A stretch of DNA of 7,500 nt from assembly GCA_030838885.1 (NCBI GenBank), contig JAUZEU010000342.1:1-7500 (forward strand), given 5' to 3'. The notes beneath the pieces were generated by a model, which worked only from the letters and a program-made list of their open reading frames with translations, did not search any database and was not told the DNA's origin. Origin of the DNA: Bryobacterales bacterium. GTDB lineage: Bacteria; Acidobacteriota; Terriglobia; Bryobacterales; Bryobacteraceae. Both the position numbers and the translations under genes were made by a program. Positions 7,379 to 7,500 of the stretch are shown here, one piece after another (positions within the stretch are counted from its first letter, which is position 1; each line of letters opens with the position of its first letter).

Positions 7379-7500
7379 GGTCTGAACACCGGTGCGGACT
7401 CAACGTCCTGGGCGAGAGGAAAGTCCATCAAAATTTTGGCGATCTGGCCGATGCGCTGGAGGTCGTCATTTACCGCCGCCCGATTGACAGCCGGGATTTG
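7375..7500 (-). CDS. AtzG-like small subunit (DUF4089), C-terminal part, cut by window edge
   Basis: The minus strand from 7500 reads 41 codons in frame to a TGA at 7377-7375. The translation begins QIPAVNRAAVNDDLQRIGQI and ends MDFPLAQDVESAPVFRP. The helix with LQRIGQIAKILMDFPL and the closing AP.F.P motif are the pattern of AtzG/DUF4089 proteins, which are only about 60-70 residues long, so roughly two thirds is present. AtzG binds and stabilises AtzE in a heteromeric amidase. The ATGA overlap with the following AtzE-family gene fits stoichiometric, coupled translation. The start and the operon promoter lie outside the window. Confidence 0.82.
   Translation of the reverse strand, partial: QIPAVNRAAVNDDLQRIGQIAKILMDFPLAQDVESAPVFRP

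Overview
The window reads as high-GC bacterial DNA with every recognisable gene on the minus strand. The most likely source is an acidobacterium of the Solibacter/Bryobacter type. The strongest taxonomic clue is a broken gene at the left edge whose translation matches the Solibacter-type paralogous family TIGR03435. The neighbouring 269-residue protein resembles another hypothetical family that I associate with the same group. Both assignments come from recall of family patterns, not from a search.

Layout in transcription order (right to left). The right edge holds the last 41 codons of an AtzG-like small subunit (DUF4089). It overlaps an AtzE-family amidase by 4 bp (7378-5951). The amidase overlaps a BMP-family substrate-binding protein by 4 bp (5954-4851). 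After an 18 bp gap come two inner-membrane permeases of the nucleoside/BMP uptake type (4832-3771 and 3787-2858, overlapping by 17 bp). The second permease overlaps a double-domain ABC ATPase by 4 bp (2861-1341). A GC-rich hairpin lies just after the ATPase stop. A separate unit follows: the 269-residue hypothetical protein (1180-371), then the TIGR03435-like gene (from about 341 to the window edge), which needs two frame changes to read through.

The six right-hand genes look like one transcription unit. The periplasmic protein would capture a small solute, the two permeases and the ATPase would import it, and the AtzE/AtzG amidase would hydrolyse an amide or ureide bond in the imported solute or in a product of it. 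BMP transporters with known ligands mostly carry purine nucleosides or related compounds. AtzEG-type enzymes act on carboxybiuret in s-triazine breakdown, and relatives sit in Klebsiella urate/oxalurate catabolism. A nitrogen-scavenging role on purine- or ureide-derived compounds is therefore the best guess, but the substrate cannot be read from the sequence. The operon promoter lies beyond the right edge. I saw no tRNA, rRNA, CRISPR array, insertion sequence or clear mobile element.
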